Shown here: in pieces, positions 54,358 to 61,374 of the stretch
Layout: the number at the start of each line of letters is the position of its first letter
Position numbering within the stretch: position 1 is the stretch's first letter
Source of the DNA: JACPDH01 sp041671505
GTDB lineage: Bacteria; Acidobacteriota; Thermoanaerobaculia; Gp7-AA8
Direction of reading: 5' to 3'
Length of the DNA stretch: 64,000 bases
Assembly: GCA_041671505.1 (NCBI GenBank)
Contig: JBAZBK010000001.1
Span: forward strand, 62,001 to 126,000
Notes under the pieces: model-generated
What the model saw: the letters and a program-made list of their open reading frames with translations, nothing else
Told to the model about the DNA's origin: nothing
Databases searched by the model: none
Made by a program: the position numbers and the translations under genes

Positions 54358-55886
54358 TGGTCACCCCCGAAGAGAATCGCGCGAAAGTCGGGGGCTGCGC
54401 CGCCGGGACGAACCTGATCGACGAACTCGCGCTCCCACTCGGCGAGGTAGTGCTCAGCCTGCGTCACGGAGATGGTGCTCGCCGGCGCGACCTCGCGATG
54501 GAAGGTCTCGACGAGCTCGTCGACGGAAGGCGTCGGATCCTCGAGCAGCGGCGCCGTCATCCGGAGCACGCCGTTCGTCTTGACCCAGAGGAAGTACTCG
54601 CGGGTCTTCAGCTCCTGCACGCTCTTCGCGAAGGCACGCGCGCGTTCCGATTCACGCCGTGGGTCGCGAGGATCAGGTGTGACGTGCGGGAAGAGGAGCT
54701 GGGCAGCATCGCCACCCGACGCGAAGAACGCCGCCCAACCGCTGTTGAGGAGGAGCTCGTGGGCGACCGACTTCGAGAGCCCCTCGAGCGATTGCAGCAG
54801 CGAGGTGACGGAGACGTTGCGTGATCGAAGCGTGCGATAGCCGTTCAGCAGAAGGTCGGTCAGCTCCTCGACTTCGGCGAGTAGCGCCGTCACTTCCTCG
54901 AACGCGAGGTTCAAGTGCGTCGAGTTGTCACGGACGCTCGCCTCGAACAGCGAGTCCGCCGCGAACCACTTCGCGCGAGTGAGGGCGATCGAGCGCGGGA
55001 CCGAGCCGGAGCTGCTGAAGTCGCCGATCACGATCGATGGGTCCGCTGGCAGTCCGAGTTGGCGCAGCACCCTCGGCGGCGGAGCGACCGACGCCCGGAC
55101 CACCCCGTACGAGACGAACATCACGATGACCCGGAGAACGGCCTCGATCGTCGCACGTGCGAACGACGGGATCGCGTCGATCAGCTCGCGCAGCAGCTGG
55201 TCCTGGACGTGCTCACGGACCCACCCCCGGTAGCCGCCGTCGCGCAGGAGGCGAACGACGAACCGGTAGCTGAACGGCGCCTCGAGTTCGCACATCGCCC
55301 AGAAGCACGTGAAGAGCGTGTGCCGCATCTGCCCCGAGATCACGGAGGCCCGGTCGAACGCTGCGGCTCGCAACTCCGCAACGTACGCAGTCGACTTGCC
55401 TGGAATCTGCGCGAACGGCGGGATCGGCGTTACGCGGTTGCCCTCGGCGACCACGCAGTGCACGGCGGAGCAAATCAGCTGGCGAACGTCGTCATCGGAT
55501 GCGAGCCAGAGCAGCGCAATGTACGCCATGAGCAACTTCGCGGTCTCACCCTTCGGATCGCAGAGCCGGATCCCCTGCATCCTTACGCGCCGACGAAGGG
55601 CGCGCTTGAGTTTCCGCATGACGATGGCGAGCCAGAACCGGGTCTTCCCGGAGCCCGTGCTGCCGACCAATAAATTGTGCTTCTCGGCCACTTCCGGCCC
55701 GACGCGAACCTCGATCTCCCCGGCGGTCGCAGCCGTGCCGAAGCTGATCGAATCGGTACCATTGACGGCCCGCACGATCCGCTCCTCGACGGACTCCGAG
55801 ACCCTCGGCCCGCGCGCGAGATCTACGGCGCTCGCCTGGTGCGCTTCGCGATCGCGCCACAGCAGGAAGTCGACGAGGTCAGGCAT
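54354..55886 (-). CDS. TraG/VirD4-like coupling ATPase (module 2)
   Basis: The 510-residue protein has Walker A GSTGSGKT (75-82), a downstream CDPKGET segment typical of TraG/VirD4 proteins, and a likely Walker B in LNLAFEEVT (about 330), where Glu replaces the usual Asp. It has no N-terminal membrane helix of its own; the 131-residue membrane protein encoded upstream and overlapping it by 8 bases could supply the anchor. It is thus a split coupling protein. The C-terminus is helical and acidic. Confidence 0.75.
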   Translation of the reverse strand: MPDLVDFLLWRDREAHQASAVDLARGPRVSESVEERIVRAVNGTDSISFGTAATAGEIEVRVGPEVAEKHNLLVGSTGSGKTRFWLAIVMRKLKRALRRRVRMQGIRLCDPKGETAKLLMAYIALLWLASDDDVRQLICSAVHCVVAEGNRVTPIPPFAQIPGKSTAYVAELRAAAFDRASVISGQMRHTLFTCFWAMCELEAPFSYRFVVRLLRDGGYRGWVREHVQDQLLRELIDAIPSFARATIEAVLRVIVMFVSYGVVRASVAPPPRVLRQLGLPADPSIVIGDFSSSGSVPRSIALTRAKWFAADSLFEASVRDNSTHLNLAFEEVTALLAEVEELTDLLLNGYRTLRSRNVSVTSLLQSLEGLSKSVAHELLLNSGWAAFFASGGDAAQLLFPHVTPDPRDPRRESERARAFAKSVQELKTREYFLWVKTNGVLRMTAPLLEDPTPSVDELVETFHREVAPASTISVTQAEHYLAEWEREFVDQVRPGGAAPDFRAILFGGDQ

Positions 55887-56274
55887 CGCGATCTCCCCTG
55901 TTGAACCGGTCGAGAAACTCGAGCAGGTCGTTGTCCGCGCGGTGCCGGTAGCGCCGCATCATCGGGGCGCGCTGCTTCACGCTACCGCCGGCGAGCCTCT
56001 TGCGGATGACGAGAAACGCCCATGCGACGAGTGACAGAACTCCGAGCGCGAGAAGCGACTCGGCACCACAACCAACATCCGATATGCCGGGCCGTCCCGC
56101 CGGCGACGGCGCCGTGACGATCGACACGACGATTGCGGGCAACAACGCGAGGATGCCACAGCAGGCCGCAAAGCGTCGCAGCACGGAACCGACTCGAGAT
56201 TTTCCCCCAAACGGAAGACTCAGGACGAGCGCAGCCACGGCCGCCGCAACGAGATACGTAGTGATCGTCGCCAA
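55879..56274 (-). CDS. Membrane protein upstream of the ATPase
   Basis: The start is a TTG at 56274 with GGAGG 8 bases upstream; no ATG fits. The 131-residue product has three hydrophobic segments (TYLVAAAVAALVLSL, CCGILALLPAIVVSIV, LLALGVLSLVAWAFLVI) and a basic cytoplasmic tail (RRYRHRADNDLLEFLDRFNR). Its stop overlaps the ATPase gene by 8 bases. A role as membrane anchor or channel for the ATPase is inferred from coupling. Confidence 0.7.
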   Translation of the reverse strand: MATITTYLVAAAVAALVLSLPFGGKSRVGSVLRRFAACCGILALLPAIVVSIVTAPSPAGRPGISDVGCGAESLLALGVLSLVAWAFLVIRKRLAGGSVKQRAPMMRRYRHRADNDLLEFLDRFNRGDRDA

Positions 56275-56291
56275 GCTGTGAACCTCCTCTA

Positions 56292-57209
56292 CTAGTCGGA
56301 CATGCGAACCGGGTTCACGGCCGACACGACGTTGCGGTCGCCGCTCCGAAGCACGTCTTCGAGGAAGGGCGCGTCGATCGTTCGAGCCCGACCGAGTCGC
56401 AGTGAGTTGTCGAGACTGCGAAGGCGCGCTCGGTTGAGTACGAGCTCGCGGTTCGGCGCGATCTGGATGACGACGATCTCGGATCCCGGAATGAGGGGAA
56501 ACGGGGGGTCGGCCAGAATTGCAGCGGCGACGCGCTTCGGATTCTGGACACCTCCGCGGGCGTCGATGATCAACGTCGACACTTCGGTCGTCCCGTCGAA
56601 GCTCATCGCGATCGGCACGACGTCCGGTTCCTGGCCGAGCGAACGCTTCACGATCGCGCGTAATCCCTGACGGAGAAATCCCTGCCGCATGAGCGGCTCG
56701 ATGAGCGCGTTCTGCGAGCGGGCGCCGGGGCCAAAGATGGCCGCCGAGCCGGTGAGCGTCGTGAGGTCGCCCAGGCGCTCGAACAACAGCCGCGTCTGCA
56801 TCCGCGTCGACACGTCGCCGGCGTCGATGACGGCGCGAAAGGCCACAAGCGGCCACGTCGGGAACTCGATGAAGATGCTCACGACGATGCCGCGATGCAT
56901 CTGCCCGGCCATGTCGATCGACTCCATGATCGACTTCGGCTTGTCGAACGCGAGATAGATCCAGGACCGCTCGTCGAAGAGCCCCTCGCGGCGAGCCTCC
57001 TGGAGCGATCCCGGGCCGACTTCTGCATGCAGGCCATGCGCCGTCGCCAGGCGAACCATTTCGACGCGCCTGGCGTAGATGGCGTCGATCGCCAGCAGCG
57101 ACAGCCTAACCTCGAGTTCGCGAGAGACGTCGAGCCAACTCCGAAACGAGATCACCCCCCCGCGGTGATCGCCGGCATGTACCAGGAGGAGGTATACATC
57201 AGTGTTCAT
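56292..57209 (-). CDS. Uncharacterised 305-residue protein of the transfer-like cluster
   Basis: GGAGG is 7 bases before the ATG at 57209. The protein is alpha/beta, with strands such as VYLLLVHAGD and TLIIDARGG and a C-terminal SDNSLRLGRARTID-like helical part. It has no signal peptide or membrane helix. The pattern hints at a Rossmann-like fold, but no nucleotide motif can be named. It overlaps the gene before it by 11 bases. Confidence 0.6.
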   Translation of the reverse strand: MNTDVYLLLVHAGDHRGGVISFRSWLDVSRELEVRLSLLAIDAIYARRVEMVRLATAHGLHAEVGPGSLQEARREGLFDERSWIYLAFDKPKSIMESIDMAGQMHRGIVVSIFIEFPTWPLVAFRAVIDAGDVSTRMQTRLLFERLGDLTTLTGSAAIFGPGARSQNALIEPLMRQGFLRQGLRAIVKRSLGQEPDVVPIAMSFDGTTEVSTLIIDARGGVQNPKRVAAAILADPPFPLIPGSEIVVIQIAPNRELVLNRARLRSLDNSLRLGRARTIDAPFLEDVLRSGDRNVVSAVNPVRMSD

Positions 57210-57642
57210 GTTCGGGCCTCCTGTCTTGCCCGAGAAAGGGATCCGGCGCGGTGTTGCGCGACTTCTGACGCGCGACTTCCGCCTGGTACTCGCCCTGGTA
57301 CGCCGCGGCGAGCTCGCGCGCGCGCGATACCCAGAGCTGCGGCGCGAGCTGACGGTAGGCGATCTCATTGCGCGCGGTGTCGATGACCTTGGAGGCCGCG
57401 GCATGTTCCGGCTCCAGAATCTTGCGGCGCTGCCGTTCGCGTGTGACGTGCAGGAACGAGTCGCCGAAGTAGTCGATCGCGATCGCGATGAACGACAGGA
57501 TGAGCAGGATCACGAAGAACGACGCGGCATCATCGGCCATCGTCGTGTCCTCGCTGCGGAACTCGGAGGCACGCATGTAGGCTAGGGCGACGATGCCGAA
57601 CACGACGAGCAGCACGAGACCGACGGAGATGACACGTTTCAT
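57199..57642 (-). CDS. Membrane protein with two hydrophobic segments
   Basis: The 147-residue product starts at the ATG at 57642 (GGAGGG 4 bases upstream; ATGA overlap with the gene before). Two membrane helices (VISVGLVLLVVFGIVALAY and FFVILLILSFIAIAIDYF) are followed by a long charged helical tail (TRERQRRKILEPEH) likely to be cytoplasmic. No family is recognised. Confidence 0.65.
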   Translation of the reverse strand: MKRVISVGLVLLVVFGIVALAYMRASEFRSEDTTMADDAASFFVILLILSFIAIAIDYFGDSFLHVTRERQRRKILEPEHAAASKVIDTARNEIAYRQLAPQLWVSRARELAAAYQGEYQAEVARQKSRNTAPDPFLGQDRRPEHEH

Positions 57643-58085
57643 GATTCCCTCCTTCCGGTGTTGGGACGCCGAACCGCACTCACCGCGAACGCCGTGGCGA
57701 GTGTCACGAGGAACGCCATGCCGTTCGCCGCGAGCGCCGACCAGCCCATGTTCATGAAGAGGTCCCTGCAGATTGCCCACTCGAGGACGAGGAGCACGAT
57801 CGTCAGACACCCGGTTGCCTTGCGCGGCAGCTCTTTCGCGATCGCGTGGTTCGCGTCGTCGAGATCCTGCTGCAGGTCATCGCGCCGCGCCGTCGCCGTC
57901 GCCTTGTGCGTGAGGTCCCGATCTTCGTGGCTCGTCTCGGGATCATACGGCTGGGGGCGATCGCCGATCTGTTCGACGACGAACAGTTCCGGCCGATAGT
58001 TGTCCGAACGGGCGTCCCTGCGAATCTCGGCAAGCAGGTCGTCCGGCAGCGGTTTCGGGATTCCCCTCTTCCAGTCGATCGTCAT
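57639..58085 (-). CDS. Membrane protein with acidic N-terminal half
   Basis: The 148-residue protein has a charged N-terminal half (WKRGIPKPLPDDLLAEIRRD) and two C-terminal membrane helices (GCLTIVLLVLEWAICRDLF and ALAANGMAFLVTLATAFAV). GGAGG lies 6 bases upstream of the ATG, and ATGA overlaps link it to both neighbours. It looks like a structural membrane component of the same machinery. Confidence 0.65.
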   Translation of the reverse strand: MTIDWKRGIPKPLPDDLLAEIRRDARSDNYRPELFVVEQIGDRPQPYDPETSHEDRDLTHKATATARRDDLQQDLDDANHAIAKELPRKATGCLTIVLLVLEWAICRDLFMNMGWSALAANGMAFLVTLATAFAVSAVRRPNTGRRES

Positions 58086-58903
58086 TCCACACCTCCGTTG
58101 GAAGCGCCAGCGAACCGCGCAGGCCCGGTCGTGATGTCGAGCATCCCCCCCGCGCGAGCGATGGCGACACGCCAGAGTTCGCGGATCTCGGTTTCGCGCT
58201 CCAAAGACACGCGGCATTTGCGTCCTGCCACGGGGGTGACGCCGACGAAGGCGAAGTGAACCGACACTGAGTCGAGCGAGTAAGGCGCGAGACTGCGATT
58301 CGCCTTCAGAGCACGAATCCACGTGTCCTCGTCAGGGAGCGCCTTGCACTCGAAGTCGGCGATCGGGCTCACCTGACGCGCGTCAGTGAGGACGATGATG
58401 ATCCGCGTGTTCGTGCGCACCTCCGCCCAGGAGACGACCGTCAGTGCCTCGGCTATTGGCGAGGCACTGGGCTTCGGTTTTGCCATCGCAAGTTGTGCAG
58501 CGGCGAGGAGGCGGGGAAGCTCCCGATCGACGAATCGCTGTGCCGAAGTCGTCCGCTTCTTCTTTCCCTTGGCTTCGGCCGTCGAGCTGTCGGCCGTCGC
58601 GATGAGAGCTACGTCGCTGACCGTCCTGCCCATCATCGACAGCCTAACGATCGACCCGGGGCGCGCGGCGCAGTAGCGAAGGCTCTGGTCTAACGTGAGG
58701 CGTAGGTTCTCCAGAGTGCAGTCCGCGGTCAGGTCGCAGAGGATGTCGATGGTCGCCGTCTCGGGCGGCGGCGGGTCGCAGAGGCGCAGCGTGGCGCACC
58801 AGTCGTCGACCGACGCCCCACGCGCCTCGGATGCGCTCACCACGAAGACGATGGCAACGACCAACCCGACCACCAGGGCAGTGGTCCGCGGCATGCGACT
58901 CAC
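58082..58903 (-). CDS. Exported protein with a VWA-like domain
   Basis: The 273-residue protein starts at a GTG overlapping the previous stop (GTGA). A signal peptide is clear (TALVVGLVVAIVFVVSASEA, then RGAS). The mature part has two Cys pairs and an alternating fold with TATIDILCDLT and TRIIIVLTDAR, similar to von Willebrand A domains, although the MIDAS DxSxS is not evident. It would act in the periplasm or on the outer surface, in line with an envelope-spanning complex. Confidence 0.65.
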   Translation of the reverse strand: MSRMPRTTALVVGLVVAIVFVVSASEARGASVDDWCATLRLCDPPPPETATIDILCDLTADCTLENLRLTLDQSLRYCAARPGSIVRLSMMGRTVSDVALIATADSSTAEAKGKKKRTTSAQRFVDRELPRLLAAAQLAMAKPKPSASPIAEALTVVSWAEVRTNTRIIIVLTDARQVSPIADFECKALPDEDTWIRALKANRSLAPYSLDSVSVHFAFVGVTPVAGRKCRVSLERETEIRELWRVAIARAGGMLDITTGPARFAGASNGGVE

Positions 58904-59121
58904 ACGACACCGCCCGTATTCGTCGGCGGAGTGTTGCTCGCCGGGCGCGTTGTGGCCCTCGCCGGGGCGGATGCCACCACGCGCGCCGGCTTCTTGAGGT
59001 ATCGCTTCTCCACATCGCCCATCACAAACGCGAGCCGTTCCAACGCCGCGGCCAAATTTTCGATGTCGAAACTTGATTCGTACCGACTACCCTCGTCCTC
59101 GACCATGACTAAACCCCGCAT
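58900..59121 (-). CDS. Small protein heading the leftward cluster
   Basis: The 73-residue product starts at the ATG at 59121, with AGGAGG 7 bases upstream. A helical centre (DIENLAAALERLAFVMGDVE) and a Pro/Ala/Thr-rich tail are all that can be described. It is the first gene of the run that continues to 50128; the promoter should lie in 59122-59280. Confidence 0.6.
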   Translation of the reverse strand: MRGLVMVEDEGSRYESSFDIENLAAALERLAFVMGDVEKRYLKKPARVVASAPARATTRPASNTPPTNTGGVV

Positions 59122-59280
59122 CGTTCATCCTCCTGCACGCATCGAGTCCACAGGATGCATTGCAGTCCCAGAATAAATTCGCGGGTCCGCGCCGGTGATT
59201 GATCTCGATGGATCTTGCCGAAACCCAGCCTGGCACTCATCCCGGGCGGGTCACTGGTCCCTTTTCGCGCAGGGAAGGCG

Positions 59281-59300
59281 GGTGTCTATGAATGTGTCTA
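59281..59300 (+). other. Candidate integrase arm sites, right end
   Basis: GGTGTCTA (59281-59288) and TGTGTCTA (59293-59300) repeat with a 12-bp period, matching the pair at 3126-3145 in sequence, phase and orientation. A looser GGTGTCAG/GATGTCTG pair follows at 59383-59399. The rest of 59122-59413 shows no gene. Confidence 0.5.
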
Positions 59301-59413
59301 TGGTCGCCGAGGAATTGCCCATCCGCGGATGGAAGGAGATGCGAGGGGCGTGTGTTTACTTCGGAAACGTTCGACGAACGGGGGTGTCAGCGGATGTCTG
59401 CAGACCGAAGAAA

Positions 59414-59459
59414 AATCGCACTCAGGAGGTCATCGGTTCGATCCCGTTCAGCTCCACCA
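59414..59459 (+). repeat. Right attachment repeat (attR), tRNA-Ala 3' copy
   Basis: This is an exact 46-bp copy of tRNA-Ala bases 3009-3054. No 5' half of a tRNA precedes it, so it is the displaced original 3' end left by integration. Confidence 0.93.
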
Positions 59460-59478
59460 ACACCGCAGAATGAACCAG

Positions 59479-59506
59479 AGAGCCGGTCGAAAGACCGGCT
59501 CTTTTT
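59479..59506 (+). terminator. Rho-independent terminator, originally behind tRNA-Ala
   Basis: AGAGCCGGTC and GACCGGCTCT form a 10-bp stem with a GAAA tetraloop and a following T-run. Its place 20 bp after the right repeat indicates that it terminated the tRNA before insertion. Confidence 0.85.
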
Positions 59507-59561
59507 CGTCGCCGTCGGCGGAGTAGCGGCTTTCCGCCACCAATCCGAAACGCGTTCGCGC

Positions 59562-59589
59562 TTGACCTCCCCCGTCCGGCATGTATCAT
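59562..59589 (+). promoter_or_regulatory. Promoter of the metal-efflux locus
   Basis: TTGACC (59562-59567), a 16-bp spacer and TATCAT (59584-59589) form a good sigma-70-type promoter. The next ATG is only 9 bp past the -10 box, so the transcript would be leaderless or nearly so. Confidence 0.6.
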
Positions 59590-59597
59590 CCCCGTCC

Positions 59598-59945
59598 ATG
59601 TCCGTCGGCACGACCAGGGGGCGTAAGCTCTCCGCGATCTCGTTCCTCTTCGTGCTCGCGGTGTGCGCGGCGTTCGCGGCGCACGAGCGGCTGCACGACT
59701 TCGAGCTAGCGCAGGGCGGGCAGGGGTCGAATCACCACGACGGGGTGGTTCACGAGCATCCGGGAATGGCCTCGGCAAGCCCGCGACTCGAAAACGAGCT
59801 CGCCTGCATGAGCGACGTGCCAGCACTGCTCGCCGATTTCGGCCCGTCCCTGACAGACGTCTCGCCCACTCTCCTTCGTGCCGGGCCACTCGTCCCCGAC
59901 GACGACGTCGGCCTCCACGACCTCCTCTCCATCTACCGCATCTGA
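59598..59945 (+). CDS. Small His-rich exported protein before the efflux operon
   Basis: The 115-residue product starts at the ATG at 59598 with a signal-type hydrophobic segment (AISFLFVLAVCAAFAAH). The mature part has a His cluster (HERLH, SNHHDGVVHEHPG) able to bind metal and an acidic C-terminus. The longer frame upstream runs through the attachment repeat and is not coding. Similar small periplasmic proteins precede Cus/Czc operons, where they bind or sense metal. It lies 82 bp before the outer-membrane factor gene. Confidence 0.65.
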   Translation: MSVGTTRGRKLSAISFLFVLAVCAAFAAHERLHDFELAQGGQGSNHHDGVVHEHPGMASASPRLENELACMSDVPALLADFGPSLTDVSPTLLRAGPLVPDDDVGLHDLLSIYRI

Positions 59946-60027
59946 TTCCAGCTCCACGCTGAACGTCCCGCCGTCACAACGCGGGATACGTGTATTCACT
60001 CAGAGCTGTACTTGGAGGAGCTGACTC

Positions 60028-61374
60028 GTGTTCTTCTTTCGCATCATCCCTATGATCGCCATCGTGTTGGCGGCGGGCGCCACGACCGCAGCAGCGGGCG
60101 CCAGCGCGGCCAGTCATGATTCACGTTCGCCCGAGCAGGGCAGCCCAACAGCTGCAGATCACGCCGCAGCCTCCGTGGATGAACCGATCGGCGACTTGAC
60201 GCTGCAGCAGGCGCTCGCCCTCGCGCTCGAGGAAAGCCCTGAGATCGCCGCGTCGCAACGAGAAGTCAACGCGCGCGATGGGCGCGCACGGCAGGCTGCC
60301 GCGCTGCCTAACCCTCAGCTCGCCGGAATCGCGGAAAATTTCGGCGGCGACGACGCGCTGACAGGAGGCGTGCAGTCGACTCTGCAGCTCGAGCAGCTTG
60401 TCGAGCTCGGAGGAGAACGCGCGTCGCGCAGAGCAACGGCTGCCGCCGCACTCGAGTTGGCGCGATGGGATCTCGCCGCGCGCCGCCTCGACGTGGCCGC
60501 GCGCGTGACACGAGAGTTCGGCGAGGTGCTCGCCGCCCAACGGCACGCGGAGCTCGCCGAAGCAACGGTCAGACTTGCCGAGGAAGTAAGAGCTACGGTC
60601 GCCGCCCGCGTCGAGGCCGGCAAGGTCTCGCCGATCGAGGAGACGCGCGCCGAGGTGGGGCTCGCTACCGAGCAGATCGAGCGCGATCGGGCCGCGACCG
60701 AGCTCTTCAGCGCGCGATCCCGCCTCGCGGCGACGTGGGGAGGATCGAGCGCTCGCTTCGAGCGCGTCGTGGGCGAGATCGATCGCGTCACCGAGTTTCC
60801 TCCGATCGACGCGATCCTCGACGGGCTCGAGCTCAACCCGCAGGTGGCCCGCTGGGACGCTGAGATTGCCGAGCGCGAGGCGATCCTCGGGACCGAGCGC
60901 GCGCGCGCGATTCCCGATCTGACGCTCAGCGGCGGCTACCGCGAGTTCGATCTGGGCGGGAACGCGTGGGTCGCCTCCGCATCATTCCCGCTCCCGTTGT
61001 TCGACTGGAACCGCGGCGCAAAGACAGAAGCTACCGAGCGAATCGCCAGGGCGCACGAGGAACGACGCGCCGCGTTGGTCCGGCTCCGCCAGTCGGTCGA
61101 AGAGGCGCACGCGTCGCTCCTGCGCGCCGAGAACGAGGTCAGGAATCTCCGTGACCAGGTCGTACCGCGCGCCGAGAGCGTGTACGACGCGATCAGCGAA
61201 GGTTACCGGCTCGGAAAATTCGGCTACATGGAAGTCCTCGACGCGCGGCGCACGCTCGCCGCCGTTCGCGCGCAGCTCGTGCACGCTCAGGCAGACCTCT
61301 GGCGCGCCTCGGCCGAGCTGGAGCGCCTGACGTCGACACCGACAAACGAAACCCCGAATGGAGAACGACAGTGA
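60028..61374 (+). CDS. TolC-family outer-membrane efflux protein (CusC/CzcC-type)
   Basis: The 448-residue protein starts at a GTG with GGAGG upstream and has a signal peptide. Two homologous halves of long helices (LTLQQALALALEESPEIAAS; VAGEIDRVTEF-region and PDLTLSGGYREF) are typical of outer-membrane factors. It forms the exit duct for the RND pump. Its TGA overlaps the start of the adaptor gene, so the operon is translationally coupled. Confidence 0.87.
   Translation: MFFFRIIPMIAIVLAAGATTAAAGASAASHDSRSPEQGSPTAADHAAASVDEPIGDLTLQQALALALEESPEIAASQREVNARDGRARQAAALPNPQLAGIAENFGGDDALTGGVQSTLQLEQLVELGGERASRRATAAAALELARWDLAARRLDVAARVTREFGEVLAAQRHAELAEATVRLAEEVRATVAARVEAGKVSPIEETRAEVGLATEQIERDRAATELFSARSRLAATWGGSSARFERVVGEIDRVTEFPPIDAILDGLELNPQVARWDAEIAEREAILGTERARAIPDLTLSGGYREFDLGGNAWVASASFPLPLFDWNRGAKTEATERIARAHEERRAALVRLRQSVEEAHASLLRAENEVRNLRDQVVPRAESVYDAISEGYRLGKFGYMEVLDARRTLAAVRAQLVHAQADLWRASAELERLTSTPTNETPNGERQ

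Larger units (their letters stand above)
3009..59459. mobile_element. 56.4-kb integrative element in tRNA-Ala(CGC)
   Basis: The element is bounded by an exact 46-bp direct repeat of the tRNA-Ala 3' end. An integrase and an excisionase-like HTH gene lie immediately inside the left end, and arm-like repeats lie inside both ends. It carries recombinases, two TraG/VirD4-like ATPases, SSB, replication-relaxation-like proteins and a dense set of probable anti-phage genes. No MOB-family relaxase, VirB4 or mating-pair gene was recognised, so it may be mobilizable, conjugative by an unfamiliar apparatus, or only integrative. An internal tRNA fragment with its own integrase suggests a composite origin. 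Confidence 0.9.

Noticed and set aside
59292..59597. Longer N-terminus for the His-rich exported protein
   Set aside because: It would cross the attachment repeat and the terminator; the signal peptide begins at 59598.
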